From Sapria himalayana (lineage: Eukaryota > Streptophyta > Magnoliopsida > Malpighiales > Rafflesiaceae): a DNA stretch of 64,000 bases. The notes under the pieces were generated by a model. The model saw only the letters and a program-made list of their open reading frames with translations. It was not told the origin of the DNA and did not search any database. Location: assembly GCA_029783825.1 (NCBI GenBank), contig JAREIK010000801.1, forward strand, positions 5,523,890 to 5,587,889, in the 5' to 3' direction. Below are positions 26,801 to 38,998 of this stretch, piece after piece; the stretch's first letter is position 1, and every line of letters begins with the position of its first letter. The position numbers and the translations under genes were made by a program.

Positions 26801-27509
26801 ATTGATCCTTCAAATGGAGATTCAAATATTTTCATTTAGAATTTACGTAAAGGTCCATTTAGATATGTGACAACCTATCCATGGTTTTTCTAAAATAACA
26901 ATGAATTGTGGTGTATGCATTAAAGGCTCAGGTTATAGTGCAAATGAGATTGATTATTATGGTCAAATCAAAGAAGTTATTTAGTTGGAGTATCTTGGTC
27001 ATGAAAATAATAGGATTGTATTATTTGAGTGAAAGTGGTTTGATCCTACATGAAATGTGGGCACAAAGATTCATTCGGATTATAAGCTAGTGGATGTTAA
27101 CCATAAGTACAGATATAATAGATATGAGCCATTTATTATGGCAGTTCAAGTTACTTAGGTATATTATTGTACATATCCGAGTTTATCTCATGATAAGAGA
27201 GATTGGTGGGTGATTTGAAAAATCAAAGCTCGATCAAAATTTGAAGTACCAACATCGCAACAAAGAAATTCTGACTAAGAAATTGCATTGGCATTCCAGG
27301 AAGATGACATAAATAATATTGAGCTTGTGAATGTAGATGAAGATCCAGAAAATTTATGTGACTCAAACGGTGGCACAATAGAAATTGAAGATGATCAATT
27401 TCTATTTGAAGATGAGTTCAAACTTCTATCGGAATCAGACGAAATATCAGAAGATCCATTGGAGGATGATAGTAATGCTGATAATTCAAGTGTTATATTT
27501 TTTTTATAA
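23827..27509 (+). pseudogene. CACTA TNP2-type transposase gene, decayed, introns still visible
   Basis: The frame starts MSSDRQWMYKRVINGYL, the usual opening of the transposase-associated domain (Met-x-Arg-x-Trp-Met). After a frameshift it continues with the block at 24027-24491 ending in KKLLRRMGLPVEKID. The TNP2 domain follows at 24.6-25.6 kb, with RWNSEHEVEERVMRHPSD, RNVRLGLCTDGFQPFG and HNLDVMHIGKNVFDN. DUF4218 is at about 25.8-26.5 kb and includes LAYEAKIAELVQFRWMYHFER. DUF4216 is at about 26.9-27.25 kb and includes IVLFE-stop-KWFDPT, YKLVDVNHKYRYNRYEPF and KRDWWVI. The tail is acidic. Apparent GT-AG introns lie at 26089-26179, 26522-26609 and 26710-26839, and each rejoins recognisable protein. 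There are many stops and several frameshifts, so no protein is expected. The intact family member cuts and joins CACTA ends in the nucleus. Confidence 0.93.
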
Positions 27510-27628
27510 ATTTAAACTATCAAAGGCTTTTTATATTTTGTTGAAATCTATCGGTGTGTTTTATTCGAAAATGCATGCTTGTTCATCATATCCCTATTTT
27601 TTGTTCTATGTTTTATTTTGTAGAGTAG
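27510..27628. other. Spacer or intron between the two CACTA genes
   Basis: About 120 bp ending in TTTTATTTTGTAG just before AGTAGATGG. The polypyrimidine run and TAG look like a splice acceptor, consistent with alternative splicing of one transcript as in En/Spm, or with a separate first intron. This is inference. Confidence 0.35.
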
Positions 27629-29460
27629 ATGGTGCCTAAAGGACGTGGCCATGGTGGAGGTGGACGTGGACACAAAAATAAACCAAATTCATCTAGTATG
27701 TTACATCATGTTGTAGAATCAGTATCATCTTATAGCCACCATATCCATACTTCAACATAACAATCACCATCTCAATTTCTATCACCATCACCATCATTGA
27801 GACCTCTACTATCACCTTTATCAGATGTAAGCCCACCATCCGTCGTGCTTCCTGCACAAACTTTTGATCCATCGCTATCTTCTACACCATATTTTACACC
27901 GATTGTTCCCCTATTTACAATACCAACGACATCATCAAATGTTGTGCCTTCTCTGTAGTCAGTGTAAAGTTAAAAATTGAGATTGTGGATGAGAGACAAG
28001 ATAAATATGTAAAAATGACTTGAAAAAAAAATCTTGATATTACTGTTAGTGGGTTATTTTATATTGTTATGATTTGCTTGTTTTCAATATTATTTATTTA
28101 TTTGTATAGTTTTATTTCATCTCATAAGTGTTCGACTATAATTACAAAGGCTTTCAAGAAAATAACTGATTCTAAAGCTTTCTCCTGGAAAAATGTTTCT
28201 GAATCGACAAAAAGAGTCATATTTTAATGACTTTCAGATAAAAATAACAAGACAAAAAATAGAAAAATAATTATCTAATTACTTAACTTTTATGTTGGTT
28301 ATTATTCAAGCAGTAAATAATTATGTTTTTGTTGTTAATATAAATTCTTTTGTTATGTTGCTCATCAGTGCACATGGGCACCCAAATTTGATGGAAATAT
28401 AAAGTCATTATGGGAGATCAAAGTTGCTCAATAGTATTCTGATTTTGTACATAAATTAAAGAAAATGAAAGAAATGCTTGATTTTATAACCGAGGTAGAC
28501 TGACCTGAGTGGCTTAATTATTGGGAGAAGCTAGATGTGAAGAAAAAATCAGATATTGTCAGCAAAAATTGATGAAGTGAGGTAGCTGGACTAGGTACAA
28601 GACACATTGGAGGTTCAAAGTTGAGCATTGAGCATACTCGAGATTTGGTACAAATTTAAAATTCTAAATATTTCTATATTTTGTGGTTATCCTAATAGTC
28701 CAATAAATAAAATCTCTATATTGTTTTATTAATTTTGTTAAATTTTTTTATCATTTGTTTTTTAATGACTTAATAAAAATATATTCTAGGATGGAGAATT
28801 GGGTCGAGATCCATATTTTTACGAGATTTTCAAATAGATACATGTGAAGAAAGTGGATGGTCAGTATGTTGACAACAAGTCTCTGATGATTACTATAAGA
28901 AATTGTTATATTAACTAGATTTTATAAAACTACAGTGCATTATAAAAATTATTTTGAAAGCAAAATATTTATTTTATTTTTTTGTAAATCTAGAATAGTT
29001 TTCTTCTCTATTTTATCTCAGGACTTAAAAGAGGAACGTGTGACAGTTGCTCATCAACATGTTGAGGGTTCTATGGATCTTTAACCAATTGACTATGATC
29101 CTATTTATTTGGAGACAATAGGAGGCCGAAAGAAATAGCAAGTGTACAGAATCGACTCTAAGTGAGTGGCATTTTATGGTAGCAGTCGTGCTTCTAATTC
29201 ATCTATTTCAGCAATGGTGAATGAGGTGGTCGAACAAAAAGTACTGGAAACAAATGAACGTATTGTAGATATGGAGACCAAAATGAAAAAGAATGATGAG
29301 CAGATAACTAATTTGATGGAAGAAATACAAGAAATTAAAAATGTAATGCAACAATAGATGTCCTATATTGAGTCATAGTTAGCTGCATTGGCGCAACATA
29401 TAGCATTCTGAGATCCAGCTACGAATCATCGCAGAAGAGGCTAGCATTCCCTACAAATTA
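27629..29460 (+). pseudogene. CACTA TNPA-like protein gene (Transposase_24 type), decayed
   Basis: ATG at 27629 opens a Gly/Arg-rich start (MVPKGRGHGGGGRGHKN), then a long Ser/Pro-rich segment to about 27957. After an AT-rich gap, 28377-28660 reads CTWAPKFDGNIKSLWEI, then LNYWEKLDVKKKSDIVSKN, then GTRHIGGSKLSIEHTRDL. That is the conserved middle of the Ptta/En/Spm accessory family. Near 28.79-29.16 kb come DGELGRDPYFYEIFK, KVDGQYVDNKS and YLETIGGRKK-stop-QVYRID. The frame at 29166-29357 is a predicted coiled coil rich in Glu, Met and Lys (for example KMKKNDEQITNLMEEIQEIK), placed C-terminally as in the family. Intact proteins of this type bind subterminal repeats and assist transposition. Several stops and AT-rich intron-like gaps (28.0-28.37, 28.65-28.79 and 28.9-29.02 kb) are present. 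Confidence 0.85.
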
Positions 29461-30033
29461 TGAGGATGATTGAGTATGCGAATTATTTTTGAACTGTTAT
29501 TTATTTTTATCTATGTGTAGCAAATAATTATGATATTTTTTTACAGGTTTCAATTTTTTTTAATCTGGTTTTGTTCTTTTCTTTTCCACTTAACCAAATT
29601 ATGAATCTTTGCAGGACACTTAATGCGGGACAAAAGAAAAAATTCGGATTCAAAGCATTCAGACATTATCACGGTCCTTCCAATGCATTGGTCTCATATT
29701 TATTGATTTCAGCTTTATCAAAAAGAGGACTAGTTTATTTTATCTATATTATTCTAAAAACATTTAATTTTTGCACTCTCTTTATCTCTAAACATAATTT
29801 CTGGACATCTTTTGAATTTTTGTTGAAGCTATATGACAATCAACTTTAATTTGTGTTTGTTCGTGTATATAATATTTGTTTTTATATATATGTGAATATG
29901 TTTTTGTGTCTCTGAAATTTTTGGGCAGAGTTTCAGCCTATTATAGGTATGTAGAAGCCTATTTTCATTAGCGACATCAGCGACACCGATGGCAGCAGAA
30001 GCGAAAGGCAGTAGAGGCAATGGGGGCGGTGGA
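29461..30033. other. Downstream CACTA sequence, no gene
   Basis: AT-rich sequence after the TNPA-like gene. It ends in a GC-richer patch (about 29960-30033) with TTAGCGACATCAGCGACACCG and purine-rich GGCAGCAGAAGCG words, directly abutting hAT fragment B. The frames at 29571-29849 and on the minus strand over this patch have no recognisable content. Confidence 0.5.
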
Positions 30034-31252
30034 AGCGGCCTCAAAAAATGCACTGCTAAGTCGAGTTTACCTAGAATCTAATGTACCATGTTTTTTATTT
30101 CGGTGTGCCTCTTAAGGTGCCCAGTCCCAAATGAACTCTTACAAGTTAAATTTCTCATACAATATTTGCACTGTGTCATTTATTCTTCATCACCCCTAAT
30201 ATTTTTTTTGTTTTATTATATTAAAATGAGTCCAAACTATAGAAGTCCTCCTAGTTATTTTTAGATGTTTGGGTTGATACGACTGGAGAAACCAAAGTTT
30301 CAGTAGCCTCGGACTTTTATGTAAGATTTTTATTTTCTAAATTTAAATAAATATCATTAGTATTAGTCTTTTTTTGGTTTTTTTAGACAAGAGGTAGAAC
30401 CTATATGATAGAAATATATTAAAGAGTAGAGACTAGAAAAAGATATATAAAAAGTAAAAAAATACTAATTATTTTTAAATATTAATTATTAAGTTAAGAG
30501 TTTTAGTTATAAATAAACAAAAATTAAAAATACCTATAAAGCAATAAGGTAGAGGACGTGCACTACAGTCCATACCAAAATTCAAACTTCCAAAGCCGAG
30601 TCCGATTTGGGAGTCCCAAAAAGCCAAGCTGAATGCTGAAATCTCGAGAGAGAGAATAGATTTGAGAGAGTGAGACATTATATTTTTGAAAAACATAAAA
30701 ATTATGGGGGGGGGCTTTATAGATTATAGGAATGATATTTAAAAAAAAAGTAAATTTTATGTATTTTTTTTAATTTTTTATTGATAATTATGAAGTAGAA
30801 TTATGAGGGCCGTCAGATTTTGCCCTTAGCCATTGGAGGTGAAATCCAACTGCTAAATTTCAAATTATTTTATTATTTTTTTTAATATCGAACTGTTGGG
30901 GGGGGGGGGGGGGGATTGAAGGTAGGCCAGTGGGTCGGGTTGTTAGGGCTGGAGTAGATTCGGACCCTGGCCTGAGCAGTTTTCGGAAAGCTGCTGTCGT
31001 GCCGCTGGTGCTGGATGGGATGGTGGGTCGGTGTCTTGGGTCGTGCCAAGTTACCGTGCCAATGGGCCACGAAACCGTACTGGGCCAGGCATGACATGAG
31101 GTCTGGTTGGCCTCGGCATGGCACGCCATGGACGGTGCTGTGGACAAGCACATCGCGGGGACGGGCACGGAAAATTTCTATGTCGGGTCGACCTAGGCAC
31201 GTCTGAATCGTGTTGTGCCTCGTGCCGGGCCGGGCTCTCTTTTCTACTTCTA
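30034..31252 (-). mobile_element. hAT copy B, 5'-end fragment
   Basis: From 30034 the sequence follows hAT copy A from about 21660 onward: CTCAAAAAATGCA, the zinc-finger coding part, the leader, and the GC-rich 5' end. It therefore holds only the first part of the transposase (about 110 codons, with stops and frameshifts), the leader and a decayed terminus near 31252. The ending TTTCTACTTCTA corresponds to TTGACACCTCTA. The 3' two-thirds of the element are missing. A 17-G run lies at 30898-30914. No target duplication is recognisable. Confidence 0.85.
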
Positions 31253-31309
31253 TAACTTAAAAAAACAAACTTAATGTTAATGGGTTCTATTTTTGATGTC
31301 TCTGAATAT
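31253..31309. other. Short junction between hAT copy B and satellite array 2
   Basis: A 57-bp AT-rich stretch with no visible feature. Confidence 0.4.
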
Positions 31310-34289
31310 ATTATAAACAGATAACTGTATATATAAACTTTTATATATTTATATAATCGTATGACATTATATATAAATAGCTATACTTTAATATATATAA
31401 ATGTATTACATTATATATAAACACTGGTATGTTTATATTAACATATAATGTTATATATAAATATCTATACATATGCATTAATGTTTATAAATATCTATAC
31501 AACATTTACATAAAACTATATCCATTTATATAATTTTTTATATAACATTTATATAACATAAAATGTTTATACATTTTTGTAAATATTTATATAACACATT
31601 AATTTTTATATAATTATAAAATATTTATAATGTTTATATAAATGTGTTATATATACTATATAATATTTATAAAAGTGTTACATATATATAATTATATATA
31701 AGTAATATTAATAAAATATTTAAAACACAAATATTATATCTAAATACTTGTTTAATTATATAATCATATGACATTATATATAAAAATATTTATAACTATA
31801 TTTATAATTATATAAATTATTTTTATAACTAAATTTATAACTGTACATAACTAATTTTTTAACCATTTAATAATGTATAACCATATGTATAATTCTATAT
31901 AACTAAATTTCTAACAAAATATAATATATGTATAATAATATATAACTATATATAATTGTATTTTTCTAAATGTATAACTATATAAATGTTATATATTATT
32001 ATATCTTTAACTACATACAAATTTATAATTATATGTGTATAACTATATATACATAATTGTATAACTATGTAACACTCTATATAATTAAATATAACTATAT
32101 TTGTAACTATATATACATATATGTATTCATATAATTAAATCTAAATATTTGTTTATAATGTTGTATAGATTTATGTATAACTACTTATAACTACTTGTAT
32201 GAATATATCTATATATAACTATTTGTTTAATTATTTATAACTATTTATAACTATATATATTATATGTATAATAATATATAACTATAAATAATTGTATCTT
32301 ACTATATGTATAACTATAAAAGGTTTATACATGACTATATTTAAATATATAATTTACTACTTATATTTAATATATATTTGTATATATTAGTATATAAAAA
32401 AGTATTTTACTATATCTATACCTATACATAACTATATGTATAAATATATAAAATTATATGAAAAAAATATATACCTACATGTATAAATATAAATATAACT
32501 ATATGGGTAACTATATGTATAACCACATGTAATTTTATTTATAATTACAAGTATAACAACATGCAACATTATGTTCAACTACATGTGTATAACTATATAT
32601 AAATATTTGTATAACAAGTAACACTATATAAATAAATATAATTGTATTTGTAACTATGTATACATATATGCATACATATATGTAAATCTATATAATTGTT
32701 TATAACGTTGTATACATTTATGTATAACTACATATAATTACGTGTATAAATATATTTATATATAATTATATGTTTAATTATATATAACTCTATTTTTAAC
32801 TATATATACTATAGGTATAAAAACATAGAACTATAAATAAATGTATTTGCCTAAATGTATAACTAAAAAAACATTATACATAACTATATTTAAATATATA
32901 ATTAACAACATATATTTAATATACATTTTTATATATTAGTATATAAAAATATATTTTACTATATCTATACATATAGATAACTATATGTACACAAATATAA
33001 AATTAAATGAAAACATATTTATACCTACATGTATAAATATAAGTATAACTATATGTATAACTCTATGTATAACCACATGTAACTATAATTATAATTAACT
33101 ATATAACAACAAACAATATTATGTTAAACTATATGTGTATAACTATATATGTGTTTGTGTGTGTGTGTGTAACTATATAAAACTCTATATAATTAAATAT
33201 ACCTATATGTGTAACTATGTATATATATGTGTGTACATATATTTAAATCTATATATTTGTTTATAACTTTGTTTACATTTATGTATAACTACTTATAATT
33301 ACTTGTATGAATATATCTATATATAACTATTTATGTAATATATATAACTATTTATAACTATATATTTTATATGTATAATAATATATAACTATAAAGAATT
33401 ATATCTTACTATATGTATACCTATAAAAACATTATACATAACTATAAATATATAATTTACAACTTATATTTAATATATATTTGTATATATTAGTATATAA
33501 AAATATATTTTACTATATCTATACCTATACAAAACTATTTGTATACATATATGAAATTATATGAAAAATATATATACCTACATGTATAAATATAACTTTA
33601 CCTATATGTGTAACTGTATGTATAACCACATATAACTATATTTATAATTACATGTATAACAACATACAAATTATGTTTGACTATATGTGCATAACTATAT
33701 ATAAATATTTGTATACCTATATAAAACTCTATATAATTAAATATAACTTTATTTTTAACTATGTATACTTATATGTAAATCTATATATTTATTTATAACT
33801 TTGTATATATTTATGTATAAATACATATAACTACTTGTATGAATACACACACACACACACACACAACTATATGTTTAACTATATATAACTATTTTTAACT
33901 ATATAAACTATATGTATAATAAAATATAACTATAAATAATTATATCTTACTACATGTATAACTATAAAAACTTTATACATAACTATATTTAAATATATAA
34001 TTTACCACATATATTTACTATACATTTTTATATATTAATATATACATATGTATTTTACTATATCTATACATGTACATAACTATATGAATAAATATATAGA
34101 ATTATATGAAAAAATATATATACCCACGTGTATAATATAAGTTTAACCTTATGCGTAACTATATGTATAACCACATGTAACTATATTTATAATTACATGT
34201 GTGTGTGTGTGTGTATAACTATATGTTTAACTATATATAACTTTGTATAACTAGATATACTATATGTATAATAATATATAATCACAACT
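31310..34289. repeat. AT-rich satellite array 2, period about 548 bp
   Basis: Same unit as array 1. The marker CCACATGTAA or its variant falls at 32523, 33073, 33626 and 34171, with spacings of 550, 553 and 545 bp. The other blocks of the unit (TATACTATATGTATAATA, TATATTAGTATATAAAAA, ACCTACATGTATAA) recur in the same order. The first 1.1 kb is more degenerate. CA/TG runs have grown inside some units (33154-33170, 33847-33865 and 34198-34214). Confidence 0.88.
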
Positions 34290-35214
34290 GGGACAACACT
34301 AATTTGTTGCACTAACTTGAATTTAAATGACAAAAGATATATAATATCAACAATATGTAAGTACATAGCATGAGAGTGTCCATTGGTCAAATATAGCATG
34401 CTGTTGAAATAAGCATCGTACTCTTACCTAATCCCGCCCCTTAGGGTCAGACACATATATGAACTTATGTATGAAAAAAGATGTAATATTTGATAGGATT
34501 GTATAAAAGAAAATTTTTTATTCTTTTATGTAATTCCTCATTCTAACACTGCATTATCTGTGTCTATCTCTCCCTCTCCCATTCTTTATGTCACTCTCTT
34601 CCCCTTTTTCTTTCTGTATCATACTCTCTCTTGCTATTTTTTTTCGCTATCCTTTCTTGATTGCGCTCTCTCTCTCTCTCTCTCTCTCCCTCCCTCTCCC
34701 TCTCCCTCCTCCCCCCTCTCCCTTTCTCCAATTCTCTCTCTCTCTCTCTCTCCCCATTTCTCTCTCACACCCTTTCTCTCTCTCTCTCTCTCTCCCTTTC
34801 TCCATTTCTCTCCCTTTCTCTCTCTCTCTCTCCCCCCCTTTCTATCTCTCAACCTCCCTCCTTTCTCTCTCTCCCCCTTTCTCTCTCTCTCTCTCTCTCT
34901 CTCTCCCTCCCTCTCCTAGTGCAAACTCTAAATTTTTTTCTTTTTTGCTTTCTTTTCTTGTCCATTATCGTATTTTGCTCCCTTTATCTAGCAATAGCAT
35001 GATACCTATTAAATTTTACCGTGCTAAAAATTGATTTATCTATTCATGTAGATTCTTGCAATGCATGATCTCGATATTCATGATATTTAATTTTTAAATA
35101 TTCATCTGTGAGTAATTTTTTTTAATTATTAGTATATTTTGAAATAATTGAATGTTTAATACAAAATAATGATCAATCATTTATTATTTGCAAATAAAAC
35201 AGGTCATAAAAGCT
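34290..35214 (+). promoter_or_regulatory. Duplicated CACTA leader (copy 2) with CT tract and leader intron
   Basis: It matches 22921-23826 block by block: TTGTTGCACTAACTTGA, TAATATCAACAATATGTAAG, ACATAGCATGAGAGTGTCC, CTCTTACCTAATCCC, a CT-rich tract at about 34663-34915, CGTGCTAAAAATT, and CATGATATTTAA. The intron donor GTGAGT is at 35108 and its acceptor CAG ends at 35202. It follows satellite array 2 exactly as copy 1 follows array 1. The CT tract yields long Ser/Leu/Pro frames that I do not treat as genes. Confidence 0.75.
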
Positions 35215-35497
35215 ATGGATATTAGACATTCCCCAAAGCTGTGGCATGAAGATAATTCTGGTCCAGGCCAGCCAGCTAGACAAAGGCAGACCAAGGCTCT
35301 TAGAAATTATGTAGATATGCAATTATCATATGGTACAAAGCGTATGTATGAGGAAATAAGTTTTCTTGATGTAGGTTTTGCAATGATTGATTCTAATTGT
35401 ATTAGGTCTTAGAATGATGATGATTTTGATGATGCTCGTGTAGTATCGTGTAATTTTATTAGATTTCACAAAAATGTATTCAATCAGAAGGAAAAAT
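35215..35497 (+). pseudogene. Unrecognised ORF after the second CACTA leader (5' part)
   Basis: ATG at 35215 opens MDIRHSPKLWHEDNSGPG and continues through QRQTKALRNYVDMQL and YEEISFLDVGFAMIDSN to a TAG after Arg-Ser at about 35412. The same frame then reads on through NDDDFDDARVVSCNFIRF to the hAT copy C insertion point. The start lies 12 bases after the leader-intron acceptor, the same layout as the transposase gene, so it may be the first exon of another CACTA-encoded protein. I do not recognise the protein. It has no obvious TNP2 or Transposase_24 motif. Alternatives are a captured host fragment or chance ORF. Confidence 0.45.
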
Positions 35498-38400
35498 TAG
35501 AGGTGTCAACATGCAAGTCTGGCCCGACCTGTCACAAGGCACGACCCGATTCAGCCGTACCTAGCTTGGCACGTCATGGAAATTTCCCGTGCACATGCCC
35601 GTTCCGTGCCTACGCCATCACGGTGCCGTGGCCTAGTTGGCCCGGTAACTAGGCAGACCCGGATCCAAACCAACCCCAACCCCAATGGCATGTAACAACC
35701 AATGGTTCAAAATATCAAATATTAAAAAAATTATTTGAAATTTAGCTGTCAGATTTTACCTCCAACGTCTATGGGGTAGAATATGACGGCCCACATGATT
35801 CTGCCCCAAAAAAATTATTAAAAAATTTAAAAAAATAAAAAAAAATTTCTATAAACCCCCCCCCCCTCTAATTTTTATGTTTTTTAAAAACTTAAAATCT
35901 CACATTCTCACACTATCTCAAATCTCTCTCCTAAAATTCTTTATCTCGAGATTTTGACTTTGCTTTTTGGGAATCACAACTCAAGCTTGTCTTTAGATGA
36001 TGTTTGCATTGGTCTTTTGAAGTTAGATTTTAGGTGCACGTGCTTTTCCTTTACACTACTCTTTAAGCTATCCTCTTGTCTAAAAAACCAAAAAAATAAC
36101 AAATACAAATACTAATGTAATTAATTTAAATTTAGAAAATGAAAATCTTACACAAAGGTCCGAAGCTGCAGAAACTTTGGTTTCTATGGTCGTATCAACC
36201 CAAACATCTAAAAAATAAAAAACTAAGAATTCTATAGTTTGGACTCATTTTAATATAATAAAATAAAAAAATATTAGGGGTGAGGAAGAAGAAATGATAC
36301 CGAGCAAATATTATAAGAAAATTTAAACTTGTAAGAGTGTGTTTGGGACTGGGCACCTTAAGAGGCATGCTGAATTATGCACCAAAAAACATGGTACATT
36401 AGATCCTAGGCAAACACAACCTAGCACTATATTTTTTGAGACTGGATCTAGTTCAGTCTCAATGTTTACTCTCTTTATATATCACAGTGAGTTGTGTAGG
36501 AAAGGCATGACCAAACTTATCACATTGATAGGTCTTCCGATTTGTTTTCGGAAGATCCAAGGATAATGAGTATCATGCAGACATATTTTCAACTTGCTTA
36601 TCGTAGGATTCCTAGGTCCATATCTAGGAACGACATACTAAAATATTATAAGTTAGAAAAACAATAAATAATTAATGAATTTATGACATATAGTGGAGTG
36701 GTATCCATGATGTCCGATATCTGGACTAGTCGCGATGATGCATCTTATGTATATCTCACCGCCTACTATGTAGATTCTAAATGGACTATGAATAAAAAAA
36801 ATTTTAGGATTCTCTGAGATTCTCTATTCTCATGATGGCCCTACCATCTTTGAGTGTATGATGAAGATCTTTAGAGAATATAAAATTCAAAATAAAATTT
36901 TTAGTATCACATTCGATAATGCATCTAATAATAAAGTAGCGATTAACATCTTTGTTAGAAATATTAGAGACGCACCACATTAGTAGAGAATTTCCATGTT
37001 AGATGCATGTGTCACATGATTAGCTTGATTGTATAAGCAGGGATGAAGGTGTGTTCCTCTACTTTGGAAAACATACATAACTCACTAAAATACATTCGCA
37101 TGTCTCGCAGATAACAGGAGTTTGTTAGTCAATGTTTGTTTATGAATCTAAAGAAGAAGAAATTCCAATCGGATGTGAGATATCATTGGAATTACACATA
37201 CTTGATGCTGAAGTCATGTGTTAGATACGAACACGTGATATCTGACTACGTCAATAGTAAGAGTGACGAACTTTTTATTGACGACACTGACTAGGCTTTA
37301 AGAATTTTATTTATTAAATTCTCGAAGATTTTTCAAGACACGATGAACATGTGTTCATTAGTTTATACTCTCATGACTTGCATTGCACTCAAGTGCATAT
37401 GCAATATTAGTAGCATGTTTAGGAAGTATCGAGTTGACCCGACACTTAGCCATATAGTTGCAAAGATGGAAACCATGTACTTAAAGTACTGGTCTACTAT
37501 TCCATATCTTTATTGTCTCGCTGCATGCATAGACCCTAAGGTTAAGGTGGATGGGGTAGTTAATATTTTGACTTACATTTCCTCGTGCATGAACCTGGAA
37601 CCCACCTGAAGGGTTTATTCACAAGAAGTTGACTTACCTTTTCACATACTACGATACTAGGTATGGTGGTAGTAATAGTGAGACTATGAGTACGAACATT
37701 GAAACCATATTCGGAGATGATGATTTTCCCATTCAGTTAGCTAGGGGGGAACAACGGTGCGGACCGTTGAATGGGAGCGAGCTGTCTTGGTACTTAGATA
37801 CCAATTACTGCTTAATCCTATCATATTTTGATACTAAGAATCTTGATATATTATAATGATGGAAATCATATGATTCCACATTTCTAGTGCTATTTATATG
37901 GCACGGGATCTATTGACTCCTCCGATGTCGAGCAGAGCATTGGAGTCTACTTTTTCTATTGCATTGAATATAATTTCGGATAGGAGATCGAGATTACGTC
38001 CAGATATTGTTGAGGCTTTAGCATGCATGAAGGATTGAGAGGATTCGAGGTTTAGCATCAAGGATCATGCTGGGACTGGGAGTTGGACTATAGCAAAAGC
38101 GAAAAAGTTGATTACTGATGATGATCTATATGATAATGATATTGATATTGAGGTTGATGATGATAATGATACGCTGATAGATGATTGATGAGGTTGCTAC
38201 TTGATGCTTGACGGCTGATGATTGTAGGATTGTGACATGTTGACAGTGACACTTATGTTACAGTTATGCTTTTACTTATGAGTCATGCTTGATTTTAAAT
38301 TCTAATTTCGATGTTTAGTACTTATTTTTTTTTTACATTGTATTTTCTTTGGTTTGGTCATTTGACACTTGGCTTTGTAAGTGTGACTTTATTATTTTTG

Positions 38401-38831
38401 TTAAATAATTTGTGTTTATTTTATTTTTTTTGTTTAATAATATAATAAAAAATTCTAAAATATAATTCAAATAAATTATAATCTAATCTAATTAATACAT
38501 AATTAAAACAAACAACATAAAAAAATAAACTATATAACTATTCAAATATTTATAAACATTATCTAATTTATATTTTATAATTTCATAAATATTAAAAACA
38601 AACAATGAAAAAAATGAAAAAAAATTTTAATTTTTTTAAACCGGCCCATACGAGCCTGACTTGACACGCCAAAAATTGGTCGTGCCAATCGGGTCGTGCC
38701 AAGCCTTGCCTAAATAAATCATGCAGGGCCAAGCACGACACGGTTAATGTACCATGTCGTGCCTTGCCCGGCACGATAGCACGGTTGGGCCCACAAAAAC
38801 CATGCTCGGCACGGCCCGCCTGACACCTGTA
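35498..38831 (+). mobile_element. hAT (Ac-like) transposon, copy C, complete but old
   Basis: The left end is TAGAGGTGTCAAC. The right end, read on the other strand, is TACAGGTGTCAGG. A perfect 8-bp target duplication GGAAAAAT lies at 35490-35497 and 38832-38839. The element is 3334 bp with the same GC-rich ends and leader as copy A, in the opposite orientation. The 3' end carries the hairpin AGCACGACACGGT (38732-38744) / ACCATGTCGTGCCT (38751-38764) with one mismatch. Confidence 0.96.
36089..38188 (+). pseudogene. hAT transposase, copy C, heavily mutated
   Basis: It aligns with copy A from start to end, but the start codon is ATA (36089), the BED finger has lost residues, and there are multiple stops and frameshifts. 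Recognisable open pieces are at 36339-36566 (GTGHLKRHAELCTKKHG), 37343-37609 (CIALKCICNISSMFRKYR) and 37629-37856 (the YYDTRYGG segment). It ends after the acidic tail at 38188. It carries TAG at 37292-37294, the same position as the stop in copy A (DTD-stop-A). No protein is expected. Confidence 0.92.
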
Positions 38832-38839
38832 GGAAAAAT

Positions 38840-38998
38840 ATAACAATATCCAATTTTTATAGGTCGTGAGTGCCAGGAGGAATATCATGTCTTGTTTTAG
38901 GAGAAACAGCTCGTCGCATCGTCAAAACCTTGCTCAATCTCATAACGAGTAGTTGGTAGGAAAGTTCATCAGTCGAGCATCATCGTCCACCCCACTTT
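38840..38998 (+). pseudogene. Continuation of the unrecognised ORF after hAT copy C
   Basis: If hAT copy C and one target duplication are removed in thought, the frame from 35497 continues as KEKYNNIQFL and then meets TAG. Either a stop or the end of a short intron follows (TTTTTATAG then GTCGTGAG). The next 120 bases read SARRNIMSCFRRNSSSHRQ and NLAQSHNE in one frame. No family recognised. It runs into the TATATAC tandem repeat at about 39 kb. Confidence 0.35.

Noticed and set aside
30860..31206. Overlapping frames of 63-102 residues on both strands
   Set aside because: They lie in the GC-rich 5' terminus of hAT copy B, where low stop-codon density opens frames by composition.
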